Source: a virus
DNA length: 34,080 bases
Direction: 5' to 3' (one strand)
Virus record (IMG/VR): IMGVR_UViG_3300050120_000009
Coordinates: 1 to 34,080 of that record
The position numbers and the translations under genes are program-made. Positions 7,463 through 15,110 of the stretch are shown piece by piece. Numbering within the stretch: the stretch's first letter is position 1; every line of letters starts with the position of its first letter. Below the pieces are notes generated by a model, which did not search any database, was not told the origin of the DNA, and saw only the letters and a list, made by a program, of their open reading frames with translations.

Positions 7463-7981
7463 TTACTTACGCTTTGGTGTTACTGGTTTCTTCTTTGCAG
7501 CAACTGGCTTAGACTTGTTAGTAGACGACTTAACACGTGTCAGAGCGGTCAGAGCACTAGCAAAGTTTTCCGAATCGTCTTCCTCGTCAACAGCTTCGTC
7601 TTCCACTTCTTCGGGCTCGCCCTCAGCTTCCGCATCGACTTCACTATCTTCGTCCTCTTCGACTTCATCAGCCTCGTCGTCAACTTCGTCGGTGTCGTCT
7701 TCGAGTTCGTCCATATCACCAACCAACGACTCGATAGCGCTATCTTCTTCGGAGGCTTTCAGCTTACGCTTGCGAGCAGCCGCTTGCAGCTTGGCCTTTT
7801 CAGCTTCCTTCGAAGCAAACGCCTGACCGTTTGACGCTTCAATTATTGCGATTGCTTGCTGAAAGTCCGAACTGGTCGTCGCTTTCACCATAAGTTTTGC
7901 AGCAGTCTTGACCCGACCCTTCGTGAACTGGACAGATGCCAGCGCCATGAAGTCGAGCGCGCGATTGTATGTCTTCATCAT
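7463..7981 (-). CDS. Small acidic head protein, possible prohead core
   Basis: A 172-residue protein with three parts: a helical, mildly basic N-terminal half (residues 1-75), a long Glu/Asp run (about residues 78-138), and a Lys/Pro-rich tail (residues 150-172). A-S-E occurs at the junction of the first two parts (LKASEED), a possible prohead protease site. It follows the MCP gene directly. Small acidic proteins in this position are often prohead core or scaffold helpers (compare T4 gp67/gp68 in role), which is my inference. The segment ASALTALTRVKSS near residue 141 vaguely resembles the tag but I do not count it. Start could be either of two adjacent ATGs (7981 or 7978). Confidence 0.78.
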   Translation of the reverse strand: MMKTYNRALDFMALASVQFTKGRVKTAAKLMVKATTSSDFQQAIAIIEASNGQAFASKEAEKAKLQAAARKRKLKASEEDSAIESLVGDMDELEDDTDEVDDEADEVEEDEDSEVDAEAEGEPEEVEDEAVDEEDDSENFASALTALTRVKSSTNKSKPVAAKKKPVTPKRK

Positions 7982-8004
7982 GATTCCTATGTAACGTTGC
8001 GCTT

Positions 8005-8041
8005 GGATGTGGATTAGCTACAACAAGCCAAATCCACATCC
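8005..8041 (-). other. Perfect 11-bp hairpin downstream of MCP, no U tract
   Basis: GGATGTGGATT (8005-8015) pairs perfectly with 8031-8041 across a 15-base loop. It lies in the gap after the MCP stop and upstream of the next gene. There is no U tract on the minus strand, so it may be an mRNA-stabilising or processing hairpin rather than a simple terminator. Confidence 0.6.
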
Positions 8042-8057
8042 TCGATTTCATACACGC

Positions 8058-9149
8058 TTAGATGCGCAGACCCTTAGCAACTGAGCGGCTGTTAGCCACG
8101 CTGACCGCCAACGATTCGAACATCACCCAGCCGCGACCCGGAACCTTCTCGATCGAGATGTCGATCGGTTGCGATTGCAGACCACCGCGATCCGAGTAAG
8201 CACCGTGGTTCAGAGCGTCAGCAATGACGAAGAATTCGCCTTGATTCAGCACCTTGTGTTCCGGATGACGATACGCATCCGAAGTAATGGTACAACCGTA
8301 CATCACACCGAGTTCACCCGTAAGCAACAGTTCGTGGCGAGCAACCGGGTCGATCGCGCTGAAGAAGTCACTGTTACCGATGAAATCCTGATAGATGTCA
8401 GTAGCGATCAAGACGTGCGGTGCTTTCAGGCCCCAACGCGTAACGTTCGTCATAACTTGTGCGAACGTGTAGGGCGTCAGCTGACCGGAGATAATCGACA
8501 GGGGATTATCGACGCCGACGATTTGGTTCACTTGGTTGTACCACAACCGATCTTCACCGACCATGATTGCTTCGGTTGCTTCCACATACTTTTCTTGCAG
8601 CACGTCACCAGCCGATTGATTCAGTTCGTTCATCGGAATGAACGGGCGAGTCACCACTTGCAGTTCCGGCGGGGTGAACCATTTGTCACGCGTGATTTGC
8701 GACTGAATCTTCGTGGGGCTGGTGCTATAGACAGCCGTTACGTTCTTGTTGCGCAGCGGGAAACGCGGGATTGCACCTTGTTCGACCGTAATCTTGGTAA
8801 GGTACTTCCGCATGAAACCCTGACGGTTGGCGGTGATGTACAACGAATCAGCCATACGTTCACCGAGAACGCGGTGAGCTTCGTGATCGTTGAACGCAGC
8901 AGCAACCAGTTCCTTCGACAACTTTGCACCTTGCTCTGCCGAGGCAAACACGCCGTCAGCAGCTAGTTGGCCATTCGATGCAGCTTGAATGAAAGCCATC
9001 TGGCGATTGATAAGTTCTTTCTTCGAACTGGCATTGATTTCACCATCCCGACCCAACGCACGTTCACCTGTGGTTGCGCCACCGAATCGATATTCACTGG
9101 CTGCCACCATCGGCGTCTTGGACGCACGAACTTTGACTTTTGTACGCAT
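8058..9149 (-). CDS. Major capsid protein, HK97 fold
   Basis: A 363-residue protein that would form the icosahedral shell. The middle and C-terminal parts match capsid protein patterns: an alpha-helical stretch with FNDHEAHRVLGERMADSLY, an E-loop-like region with IPRFPLRNKNVTAVY, a segment LKAPHVLIATDIYQDF and a final beta segment MFESLAVSVANSRSVAKG. Near the N-terminus, VAASE at residues 15-19 is an A-x-E site where a prohead protease could remove the first 19 residues. The start KVKVRAS resembles that of the scaffold gene (KLKVRAA). Codon choice is C- and G-ending more than in the small neighbours, as expected for a highly expressed gene. GGAG ribosome binding site; flanked on both sides by hairpins. 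Confidence 0.9.
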   Translation of the reverse strand: MRTKVKVRASKTPMVAASEYRFGGATTGERALGRDGEINASSKKELINRQMAFIQAASNGQLAADGVFASAEQGAKLSKELVAAAFNDHEAHRVLGERMADSLYITANRQGFMRKYLTKITVEQGAIPRFPLRNKNVTAVYSTSPTKIQSQITRDKWFTPPELQVVTRPFIPMNELNQSAGDVLQEKYVEATEAIMVGEDRLWYNQVNQIVGVDNPLSIISGQLTPYTFAQVMTNVTRWGLKAPHVLIATDIYQDFIGNSDFFSAIDPVARHELLLTGELGVMYGCTITSDAYRHPEHKVLNQGEFFVIADALNHGAYSDRGGLQSQPIDISIEKVPGRGWVMFESLAVSVANSRSVAKGLRI

Positions 9150-9175
9150 CTTGATACTCCGTTTCGTTTGTTTGG

Positions 9176-9210
9176 TCGACTGGTGATATAACTACTAAGT
9201 CACCAGTCGA
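9176..9210 (-). other. Perfect 11-bp hairpin upstream of MCP, no U tract
   Basis: TCGACTGGTGA (9176-9186) pairs perfectly with 9200-9210 across a 13-base A/T-rich loop. On the minus strand it is followed by CCAAACAAACG, so it is not a canonical terminator. It lies in the 73-base gap before the MCP ATG and could be a processing site or 5-prime stabiliser. Confidence 0.6.
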
Positions 9211-9222
9211 GATAGCGTGCGA

Positions 9223-9918
9223 TTAAGCAGCCGAGAAGTTAATGCCGAGGAACGGCTGGTCTTGGCCCGGAATACCAACAACGTAACCCGGAAGAGCGAT
9301 ACCGTTCGTTACCGCAGTACCAAGAGTCAATTGACCATTGGCACCGAGCACGATTTGATTGGCAGCACCCAGACCGGCACCAGCCCAATTCTTCGAAGCG
9401 TCGAATTCCGACGTCCACACAACACCGCGTGTGATGACACCGATTTGACCAACATAGGCACCGACGTAGCCACCCGGTTGGACATCACCGAACAGCGCAC
9501 GCTCTTGAACAACCGTCATCGCGTACTTGTAGGTGATCGTAACTTCATCACCAGCGGTGAGGCCGCTGATGTTGTTACCAGACAGAGTACCGGAACCAGG
9601 AGCAGCGGTCGTATTGTCATAGACAAAGAACTGACCAGCAACCGGAGCAAGTGACAACGTGACGATACCCGTGGTCGGAACCAGGAACTGCTCAACCTTG
9701 TTCGTATACGATTCCGGAAACGGAAGAGCGCTAGTACCGGCAAAAGCGAAACCAGCGAAGATGTCGTTGGCACCGACGCCAGTCGACGGCAGTACACCAG
9801 CAGCGGCAGCACCAGCAGTGCGAACCAGAGCTTGGCCTTCAGCAGTGAAGATCGCGCCCGGAGCGGTGATCATTTCCGTGCTGTCAGCGATTTTCGTAAA
9901 CGGGAGATAGAAACTCAT
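9223..9918 (-). CDS. Putative capsid decoration or minor head protein
   Basis: A 231-residue protein very rich in Gly, Ala, Val and Thr, with many short strands (for example VTITYKYAMTVVQERALFGD, then GGYVGAYVGQIGVITRG) and no charged low-complexity part. It lies directly upstream of the MCP in the same direction. Composition and position suggest an all-beta capsid decoration or stabilising protein; I do not recognise a named family. I take the ATG at 9918 because a GGAG site lies at good distance before it. It is flanked by hairpins at 9949-9994 and 9176-9210. Confidence 0.78.
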   Translation of the reverse strand: MSFYLPFTKIADSTEMITAPGAIFTAEGQALVRTAGAAAAGVLPSTGVGANDIFAGFAFAGTSALPFPESYTNKVEQFLVPTTGIVTLSLAPVAGQFFVYDNTTAAPGSGTLSGNNISGLTAGDEVTITYKYAMTVVQERALFGDVQPGGYVGAYVGQIGVITRGVVWTSEFDASKNWAGAGLGAANQIVLGANGQLTLGTAVTNGIALPGYVVGIPGQDQPFLGINFSAA

Positions 9919-9948
9919 TTTGTGATTCTCCAAAATTGGATTTGCGTG

Positions 9949-9994
9949 CGGTCTAGTGACTAACTTATTTTCCTATTAATCAACCACTAGACCG
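9949..9994 (-). other. 10-bp hairpin with long loop upstream of decoration gene
   Basis: CGGTCTAGTG (9949-9958) pairs perfectly with CACTAGACCG (9985-9994) around a 26-base A/T-rich loop. It lies between the scaffold gene and the 231-residue head gene. There is no U tract after the stem on the minus strand. It is the third U-less hairpin bordering the MCP block. Confidence 0.55.
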
Positions 9995-10039
9995 TCACCA
10001 TAAAAATACAGTGTGTGCGACCGTTGATTTGTACAAGAA

Positions 10040-11647
10040 TCAGATGAACGGAAGCGGTGCTTTGCCAGACAGAACAGCCATTGCATTTACCGAATAACCA
10101 GCAGCGCTTGCATTGACTTCGCTACGACGTTGACGGATTTGTGCAGCCGGCCGTTGAAGCGCGGCATGGACAGTTTCGGGGCTTTCGATTTCGTCTTCGA
10201 AGTCATCATCGAATTCCGCGTCAGCGTCCTCAGCGGTAACGAATTCCGGTTCAGCATCTTCACCAAACTCATCTTCGTCGTCATCGATTTCACCGTCGGT
10301 GGTCATGTCCAGAGCCGCCGCAAACTGATTGCGGGTAACTTCTGGCATACCAACCAGCTTGTTAGCCAGCGTAAGAATCGACTTAGCGTAGTCAACACCC
10401 TTTGACGCAAAGATCCGACGAATCAAACGCGAAGCACCACGAACACCAGCGGCTTCAAGCTCGTCTTCCAACGCAGCACGCAATTCATTACGCGCGTCTT
10501 TGAAATACTGACGATTGATACCGACCGCAGCGATGGCCAAACATTGACCAAGAGCTTCATTCGAAGATTGAGTCGTACGACGCACAGCCGCAGTTACCTT
10601 CTTGGCCTTCGCTTCAACGCGCTTGTTGATCACGTCGTTCTTGGTAACGTTGATGGTTGCCAGGGCAAAACCCATCTTGGCCAAACCAGCACGCAGACCA
10701 TGTTTCGACATCTCTACGTATACTACTTCCTGGAACTGATCCGACATATACGTATCGCCGTGCCCAGCCTTAACTGCACGCTTCTTACCAATCGACGCTA
10801 CAATGCGATTGGCTTTGATAACGTGCACTTGCCGACCAACGGAAGCAAACACTGCGTCGTCGCCTTCGTCGTCAGTACCGTCAACGTCCACGACTGGCAT
10901 GTCGTCAGCACTAAGGACCGTGGAAGCTTCGATCTCGCCTTCTTCAGGTTCTTCGCTCTCGTCAGGTTCGCCGTCTTCTTCATCTTCGTCATCGAATTCA
11001 GAAACCACTTCGATGCTTTCCTCATCCCAGTCGTCGTCTTCGTCACCGACTTCCAGAAGTGATTGCGGAGTGGAGCCGCTGTCAACATCCAGTTCGGAGC
11101 CAGCATCGATTTCGTCTTCGTCGTCATCGAAATCATCTTCTAGCTCACCGCCAACCGTCAGATAACCAGCGGCCGGATCAATATCATTGTCCATATGCTG
11201 AGTATCTTGTTGACCGACTTCTTCGTCACAGTCTACGTCTGCTTCAACTTCGTCAGCCGGGAAGTCATCGCCTTCCATGGCTTGAGTAGTACCAGGAGCA
11301 TCAACCGTGTTGTTGGCCCTGGTCTTCGCCGGATGTTTCTTGGCGCTTTGCTTTGCCAGCGGAACCGGAGCATGCTTCTTGGTAGGCGCAGCGGTGGTTT
11401 TCTTCGCCTTTGTACTGGCGTTCATGCGATTGGTTTTTTCGCTGTAGGTGGTATCGTTCTGGAAGTGCGTTGAACCCTGGTCGTCCGTCGTGTCTTCCGG
11501 GTCGATCAACGTTTCCGGTTCCATGTGGTTGAGCAGCGTTTGCTTGCTGTCTTCCGGAGCCTTCGTAGTTTCATTTCGAAAGTGAGTCGACGTGCTTTCA
11601 CCATCAGCCGCCGCGCGCACTTTCAGTTTCTTTGTGACGATCGCCAT
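10040..11647 (-). CDS. Scaffold or prohead core protein
   Basis: A 535-residue protein. It starts MAIVTKKLKVRAAADGES; the K-[LV]-K-V-R-A part is shared with the MCP start. Residues about 20-28 and 59-67 are two copies of STHFxNxTT. Residues about 80-125 are Lys/Ala/Pro-rich, about 130-260 very acidic, about 270-430 a basic-helical domain, about 445-485 acidic again, and the C-terminus (residues 490-535) helical with a hydrophobic end. A long acidic protein before the MCP, downstream of the protease gene, is the expected scaffold (T4 gp22 role), and it would be degraded or trimmed on maturation. The ATG at 11647 has a GAGGAA site; an upstream in-frame ATG at 11698 does not. A promoter-like box lies at 11709-11716. 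Confidence 0.8.
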   Translation of the reverse strand: MAIVTKKLKVRAAADGESTSTHFRNETTKAPEDSKQTLLNHMEPETLIDPEDTTDDQGSTHFQNDTTYSEKTNRMNASTKAKKTTAAPTKKHAPVPLAKQSAKKHPAKTRANNTVDAPGTTQAMEGDDFPADEVEADVDCDEEVGQQDTQHMDNDIDPAAGYLTVGGELEDDFDDDEDEIDAGSELDVDSGSTPQSLLEVGDEDDDWDEESIEVVSEFDDEDEEDGEPDESEEPEEGEIEASTVLSADDMPVVDVDGTDDEGDDAVFASVGRQVHVIKANRIVASIGKKRAVKAGHGDTYMSDQFQEVVYVEMSKHGLRAGLAKMGFALATINVTKNDVINKRVEAKAKKVTAAVRRTTQSSNEALGQCLAIAAVGINRQYFKDARNELRAALEDELEAAGVRGASRLIRRIFASKGVDYAKSILTLANKLVGMPEVTRNQFAAALDMTTDGEIDDDEDEFGEDAEPEFVTAEDADAEFDDDFEDEIESPETVHAALQRPAAQIRQRRSEVNASAAGYSVNAMAVLSGKAPLPFI

Positions 11648-11708
11648 GAGTTCCTCGCTAAGTTTATAAAACAGAAATGAAAGGGGCGCCCGAATCATTT
11701 TTGTTAAA

Positions 11709-11716
11709 GTAAAATT
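11709..11716 (-). promoter_or_regulatory. Candidate phage promoter box AATTTTAC (copy 2)
   Basis: AATTTTAC on the minus strand followed by TTTAACAAAAATG, 62-69 bases upstream of the scaffold ATG and about 80 bases downstream of the terminator at 11796-11823. This is what is expected for the promoter of the head gene block. Confidence 0.5.
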
Positions 11717-11790
11717 ACTTAGCGGGAAAACGTAGAAATAAGGGGTTGGATTTTAGGTGCAATTCGATCGTAATTGGGAATTCTGGACGT

Positions 11791-11823
11791 GAAAAAGGAC
11801 GCAGACCTTTCGGAATGCGTCCT
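11791..11823 (-). terminator. Rho-independent terminator before head block
   Basis: An 8-bp stem (11796-11803 with 11816-11823) with a 12-base loop; the minus-strand transcript continues with TTTTT. It lies 21 bases beyond the stop of the decayed small gene at 11844-11992 and ends the protease transcript. Bases 11648-11843 hold only this terminator and the promoter-like box. Confidence 0.85.
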
Positions 11824-11843
11824 GTTGATTGAAGATTCTAGTT

Positions 11844-11992
11844 CTATTGGCGCTCTGTCCACATGCGCCGATAGCGACCCTTTGGATTTCTGAGAACAAA
11901 AGGAAGATTGAAAACCATCTTCAACTTTCCCTTTGAGAAATCGTCTACCCAGTCACCAGTCCGTGAAGGATCCTATTAAGGTCTCGTGTCAT
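11844..11992 (-). pseudogene. Small gene broken by a frameshift
   Basis: An ATG at 11990-11992 overlaps the stop of the upstream tagged gene (ATGA) and begins MTRDLNR, but this frame stops after 15 codons. The neighbouring frame is open from just after codon 7 (DPSRTGDWVDDFSKGKLKMV, continuing through FNLPFVLRNPKGRYRRMW) to a TAG at 11844, immediately before the terminator. Restoring one G in the AGGAT run would join the two into a protein of about 49 residues that fills the gap between gene and terminator exactly. This is either a decayed gene, a programmed frameshift or a sequencing error. A 25-residue product from an internal ATG is also possible. No family recognised. Confidence 0.5.
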
Positions 11993-12243
11993 AAGATGCC
12001 ACCCTTCTTAATAACCACCATTGGTAATGTATTTCCTGAATTAGTAATTACCGTCGAAAGATCGGTCTCTTCATAATATACATATTGGTTTTCAGGGCCT
12101 AGAGCTACCTGACGGGATGGATTCCAGGCCTTCATCTGCTCGGCGACAGCGCTCGTATCTCGTTTTACTTCTTCTTTGAACATCGGCGCGGCCGTTACTT
12201 CAGTTGCCTGCAGACGCAGTGCTGCGTTGAGTTCTATAGCCAT
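11989..12243 (-). CDS. Small tagged protein, function unknown
   Basis: An 84-residue protein starting MAIELNAALRLQATEVTAAP. The tag ends in A-T-E. The mature part (residues 15-84) has a helical first half (KEEVKRDTSAVAEQMKAW) and a strand-rich second half. I chose the ATG at 12243, one base after the TAG of the metalloprotease frame, because GGAG precedes it at the right distance; an in-frame ATG 24 bases earlier does not have a better site. Function unknown; probably a cargo protein in the same transcript as the metalloprotease. Confidence 0.8.
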   Translation of the reverse strand: MAIELNAALRLQATEVTAAPMFKEEVKRDTSAVAEQMKAWNPSRQVALGPENQYVYYEETDLSTVITNSGNTLPMVVIKKGGIL

Positions 12244-12244
12244 T

Positions 12245-12931
12245 CTAGGCTCCAAAGTATTTTTCAAATGCAGAAAGCAGTTCGGGGTAGATTACGATCT
12301 TGCTGTTTGCGAATGACGGATGCATGAATGCGGCAAACGCTTCCGCGAAATACTCGAATTCATTCTCAGCCGCGTACTTCGACAATCGAGGTTGTATGCC
12401 ACCCGGTTCTTTCTTCTCTCACACGTATGCGGATCGTACCAGATTCGGGAATCCACCGAACGTGAAGAGTGATCGAACCAAGCCGTGACCGAATTCGTGG
12501 CGTACCGCGTCGTTCAGATAGGTTCCGCCAATCGACCATCCACCCGGACGTAGGGACGGCTGGTCACCGAACTTCAAACCCGCCGCCAGCGAAACGACTC
12601 CGTAACCATCCTTGTCCTCGAACAGACCCCCAGCGTCCCATCCGTTTGCGCGAAATGATTTACCCTTTATCAGATTGATCTCGTGGACCTGTATCTTATT
12701 GCAGGGCACGCCACGCGCGTACATGGTTTGGATGACTTTGTCGATTTCTGAAACTACCAGTCCAAATCGTTTGGGTGGGATAGCCTCGTCCACGTTCCGG
12801 ATCGGCACACCGTGACGCTCGATGAACTGCGTGACCGCAGGCTGTTGTTTCGTAGTCTTCGGCGTGTCATCGAAGTCGTCAGCCCACCCGCTTTTCAGCC
12901 TAAACGCGGCATTGAGCTGGATCTGGGTCAT
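12245..12931 (-). pseudogene. Tagged zinc metalloprotease with in-frame TGA
   Basis: The frame starts MTQIQLNAAFRLKSG (tag) and overlaps the prohead protease stop by ATGA. Residues 145-149 are HEFGH, the HExxH zinc site. A TGA at codon 171 (12419-12421) interrupts the frame, but it continues open for another 57 codons, ending at TAG 12245. The continuation contains SKYAAENEFEYFAEAFAAF (residues 182-200), the typical place for the third zinc ligand (a Glu) of gluzincin-type enzymes. The full frame fits the gap exactly and carries the ribosome binding site of the next gene. TGA is used as a normal stop elsewhere in the window, so recoding of all TGA is unlikely. A CGA-to-TGA mutation, stop read-through, or sequencing error could explain it. 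The TGA-terminated product (12419-12931) would lack the third ligand. Role inferred: injected protease. Confidence 0.82.
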
Positions 12932-13776
12932 GTGTTACTCCAAGGATCAAACACTTCGTCTGACAATGCTGGTGCCCACGCTGGATCGGCTACTATTGAA
13001 CACTCGATAGGACTGATACCATGAGCATTCAAGAATGCCAGATGTGAACTACCATCGAAGTCATTGTAGAGTTTCCAGTTTACGTTCTGTGGACTCGTTA
13101 TGTGTGAGCAAACATGTTTGGCGTTACACTCAGTCCCACAATAACCACACGTAAAGTAATCAACCAATGCTCCCATCGAGTAAGTGTTGATTTCCTTACG
13201 CAAGACCTTCCCAGCCATATCGGGATACTTATTCTTATCAACACCCAATAACCCCATGACCTTCCACAATTTGCCGCCACCGTAGCCAGTAACCTTGGTT
13301 AATGCTGAATCAAACATCACGCCGTAAGCTTTCTCGTGATCTTCGTTGTCGTGTTCAAGATGTATCGGACAACCAGTCCACGCTTTGAATGACTGACGGT
13401 TAGTCGGCGGTGGTTGGAAGGCCGCTAGTTCTCGAGCCGGAAACGCAATCCCGTTACGATTCGGTATGTCAGAAGGACACACCAAAGTGTTGACGATGAT
13501 ATAGTCCTCTATATGCGGACTTATTTTATAAACCGGCGCAGCAAACGGTAACCATGTGGCGTAGTCAAGCTGGCCCAGTCGATCCATTTCTTTCTCAGCT
13601 TCAAACGTCTCGATGCCGTTCGTTGCAGGAGTACCAATCGCGTGGGTTAAGAGCGATTCCTGCATCGAAGTGTCAGCACGCATCTGGTTTTTCTTCCGGG
13701 CGTAATCAGCTCGTGCCTGAACAAGTGCTTTGTCTTCGCTGTTTGTTTTCCACGCCTTCGGGATTTGTAATGCCAT
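12928..13776 (-). CDS. Prohead core protease (T4 gp21-like) with Cys insert
   Basis: A 282-residue serine protease of the gp21/assemblin type that would cut scaffold, MCP and cargo during head maturation. The middle has the His motif (GCPIHLEHDNEDHEKAYG, His139/His142) and then the Ser motif INTYSMGAL (Ser200), followed by a C-terminal CSIVADPAWAPA. Between Ser200 and the end, Cys210, Cys213, Cys217, Cys223 and His225 form a small Cys cluster that looks like a zinc-binding insert. Residues 1-80 form an N-terminal extension. Length and order of motifs fit the family. The gene lies upstream of scaffold and MCP, as usual, though separated by two cargo-type genes. No A-x-E tag on this protein. 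Confidence 0.82.
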   Translation of the reverse strand: MALQIPKAWKTNSEDKALVQARADYARKKNQMRADTSMQESLLTHAIGTPATNGIETFEAEKEMDRLGQLDYATWLPFAAPVYKISPHIEDYIIVNTLVCPSDIPNRNGIAFPARELAAFQPPPTNRQSFKAWTGCPIHLEHDNEDHEKAYGVMFDSALTKVTGYGGGKLWKVMGLLGVDKNKYPDMAGKVLRKEINTYSMGALVDYFTCGYCGTECNAKHVCSHITSPQNVNWKLYNDFDGSSHLAFLNAHGISPIECSIVADPAWAPALSDEVFDPWSNT

Positions 13777-13806
13777 GTCGTTCCCCTTACTTAACCCAAT
13801 ACAACC

Positions 13807-14199
13807 TTAGCGACAGACTATATAGAATTCACTATCAGCCGCAAAGCTAATACGAATAGCACTGAATCCAAGATCTGATTGGAGAATGGTTCCTGGCGTA
13901 ACTGGTTCAGCGTTGCACCAGTCAACACCGTCCTGTATAGTAGGATCTTGATTCAACGCTGTAGCGACGTTCTGCAACGTGAAGTCTACTGTTACAACAC
14001 CGCCGATCGCTTGGAAGTAGTAACCTTGATCCACTTTGTTTGTGCTCGTACAATCCGCAGCAGATAGATAAGCAACGTCACCGGCCTTACCGGTCAAGCC
14101 AACCCATCCGATGATACCGTCAGGCAGATTTCGCCCGCCGATACCATCGACACCACCACGAAAATATGACGAGCGGTTACTAACGAGCTTAACCGTCAT
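13807..14199 (-). CDS. Small protein, probably structural
   Basis: A 130-residue beta-rich protein (MTVKLVSNRSSYFRGGVDGI start; middle GGVVTVDFTLQNVATALN; end ISFAADSEFYIVCR). Gly, Val, Thr and Asp are common. It lies between the Ala/Pro/Glu-rich protein and the prohead protease. The fold may be a small decoration or head-completion module, but I recognise no family and infer a structural role only from place and composition. Ribosome binding site AAAGGAAG. Confidence 0.75.
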   Translation of the reverse strand: MTVKLVSNRSSYFRGGVDGIGGRNLPDGIIGWVGLTGKAGDVAYLSAADCTSTNKVDQGYYFQAIGGVVTVDFTLQNVATALNQDPTIQDGVDWCNAEPVTPGTILQSDLGFSAIRISFAADSEFYIVCR

Positions 14200-14228
14200 G
14201 ATACTTCCTTTTGTAATTAGTCAATTGA

Positions 14229-15041
14229 TCAATCGGCAGCTTTACTTTCTTCTTTGTCATCCGGATGCTGTTCTTCTGCATGTTCGACATGCTGATCACC
14301 AACGGGCTTCGCTTCAGCATTAGCATGTTCAGTAGCTGCTTCGTTAGAATCGTGAATATGCTTCAATACTTCAGGTGCCACACCTTCCGACGTTGTAGGC
14401 GGCGTATCTTCTTGAGCGTGTTTTGCAGCCTGTTCCTGAGCAGCTTGTTCAGTAGCAGCCTTTACTTCCGGACTCGGTTCTTGCGCTTCCTGCGTCGGCG
14501 GTTGTGCTACGTCAGCGTCTAGTTGATTTTCGACAGCCTCCGATTCTACAGGTGATGCCACTGGTTCTGTCACTACCGGCTCAATTGTCGGTGCAGCGGC
14601 GGCGGTGGCGGCAATCTGGGCTGTAGTTTCAGTCAGTACACCAGCCGCCGGTGACGGAGATTCAACGGCGTCAGTTTCTGTGGTTTCTACAGGTGCTGCA
14701 TTGGTACGTGCATGAACCTTGGTTGCTTGGACACTTGCTTCACTTGTGATGGCCGTTGTCGATACGGTAGTCGAAGCAGCCGGAGTAATCAAGGGTGCTA
14801 CTGGTGTAGCCGGGACAACAGGTGCTACTTTCTTGCCAGCATCAGGATGGCCGGGGAATTCCGAAGTAATCTCAGAAGGATAGGCCAAAGCCGCAGCCAT
14901 CTTCTCTTTGGCGATGCCGAATTCAGTCTTAGCATAAACGAACAATTCATGAAAATCGGTAGCCAACCAGGTCTCACCTTCGGAGACAGTGTGTCCAGCT
15001 TCTTTCAATGCTGTTTTGATCGCGTTCATATTGAAGCTCAT
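14229..15041 (-). CDS. Ala/Pro/Glu/Thr-rich protein, possible core protein
   Basis: A 270-residue protein. Residues 1-65 look folded (MSFNMNAIKTALKEAGHTVS, with a helical continuation), and the remaining 200 residues are Ala/Thr/Pro/Val/Glu-rich low complexity, acidic towards the C-terminus with His-rich patches (HVEHAEEQHPDD). Several S/A-x-E tripeptides are present. This could be a prohead core protein or a linker-type virion protein. The ATG at 15041 has an AAGGAG site; a GTG two codons earlier (15047) is also open. The repetitive nature means that similarity searches need masking. No family recognised. Confidence 0.75.
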   Translation of the reverse strand: MSFNMNAIKTALKEAGHTVSEGETWLATDFHELFVYAKTEFGIAKEKMAAALAYPSEITSEFPGHPDAGKKVAPVVPATPVAPLITPAASTTVSTTAITSEASVQATKVHARTNAAPVETTETDAVESPSPAAGVLTETTAQIAATAAAAPTIEPVVTEPVASPVESEAVENQLDADVAQPPTQEAQEPSPEVKAATEQAAQEQAAKHAQEDTPPTTSEGVAPEVLKHIHDSNEAATEHANAEAKPVGDQHVEHAEEQHPDDKEESKAAD

Positions 15042-15110
15042 AACCACTCCTTGAATTAGGATAATTTAGTGAGGGTCCGTGGGAACCCGTCACTGTCAAA
15101 TTGCGTTTAG

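Noticed and set aside
10921-11170. Acidic repeats in the scaffold as a CRISPR-like or tandem DNA repeat
   Set aside because: The DNA is a low-complexity run of GAA/GAT-type codons with no fixed period or spacers.
12419-12421. Reassignment of TGA to an amino acid in this phage
   Set aside because: TGA ends several genes in a normal way (for example the Nudix, deaminase and prohead protease genes, with ATGA overlaps), so a general code change is unlikely.
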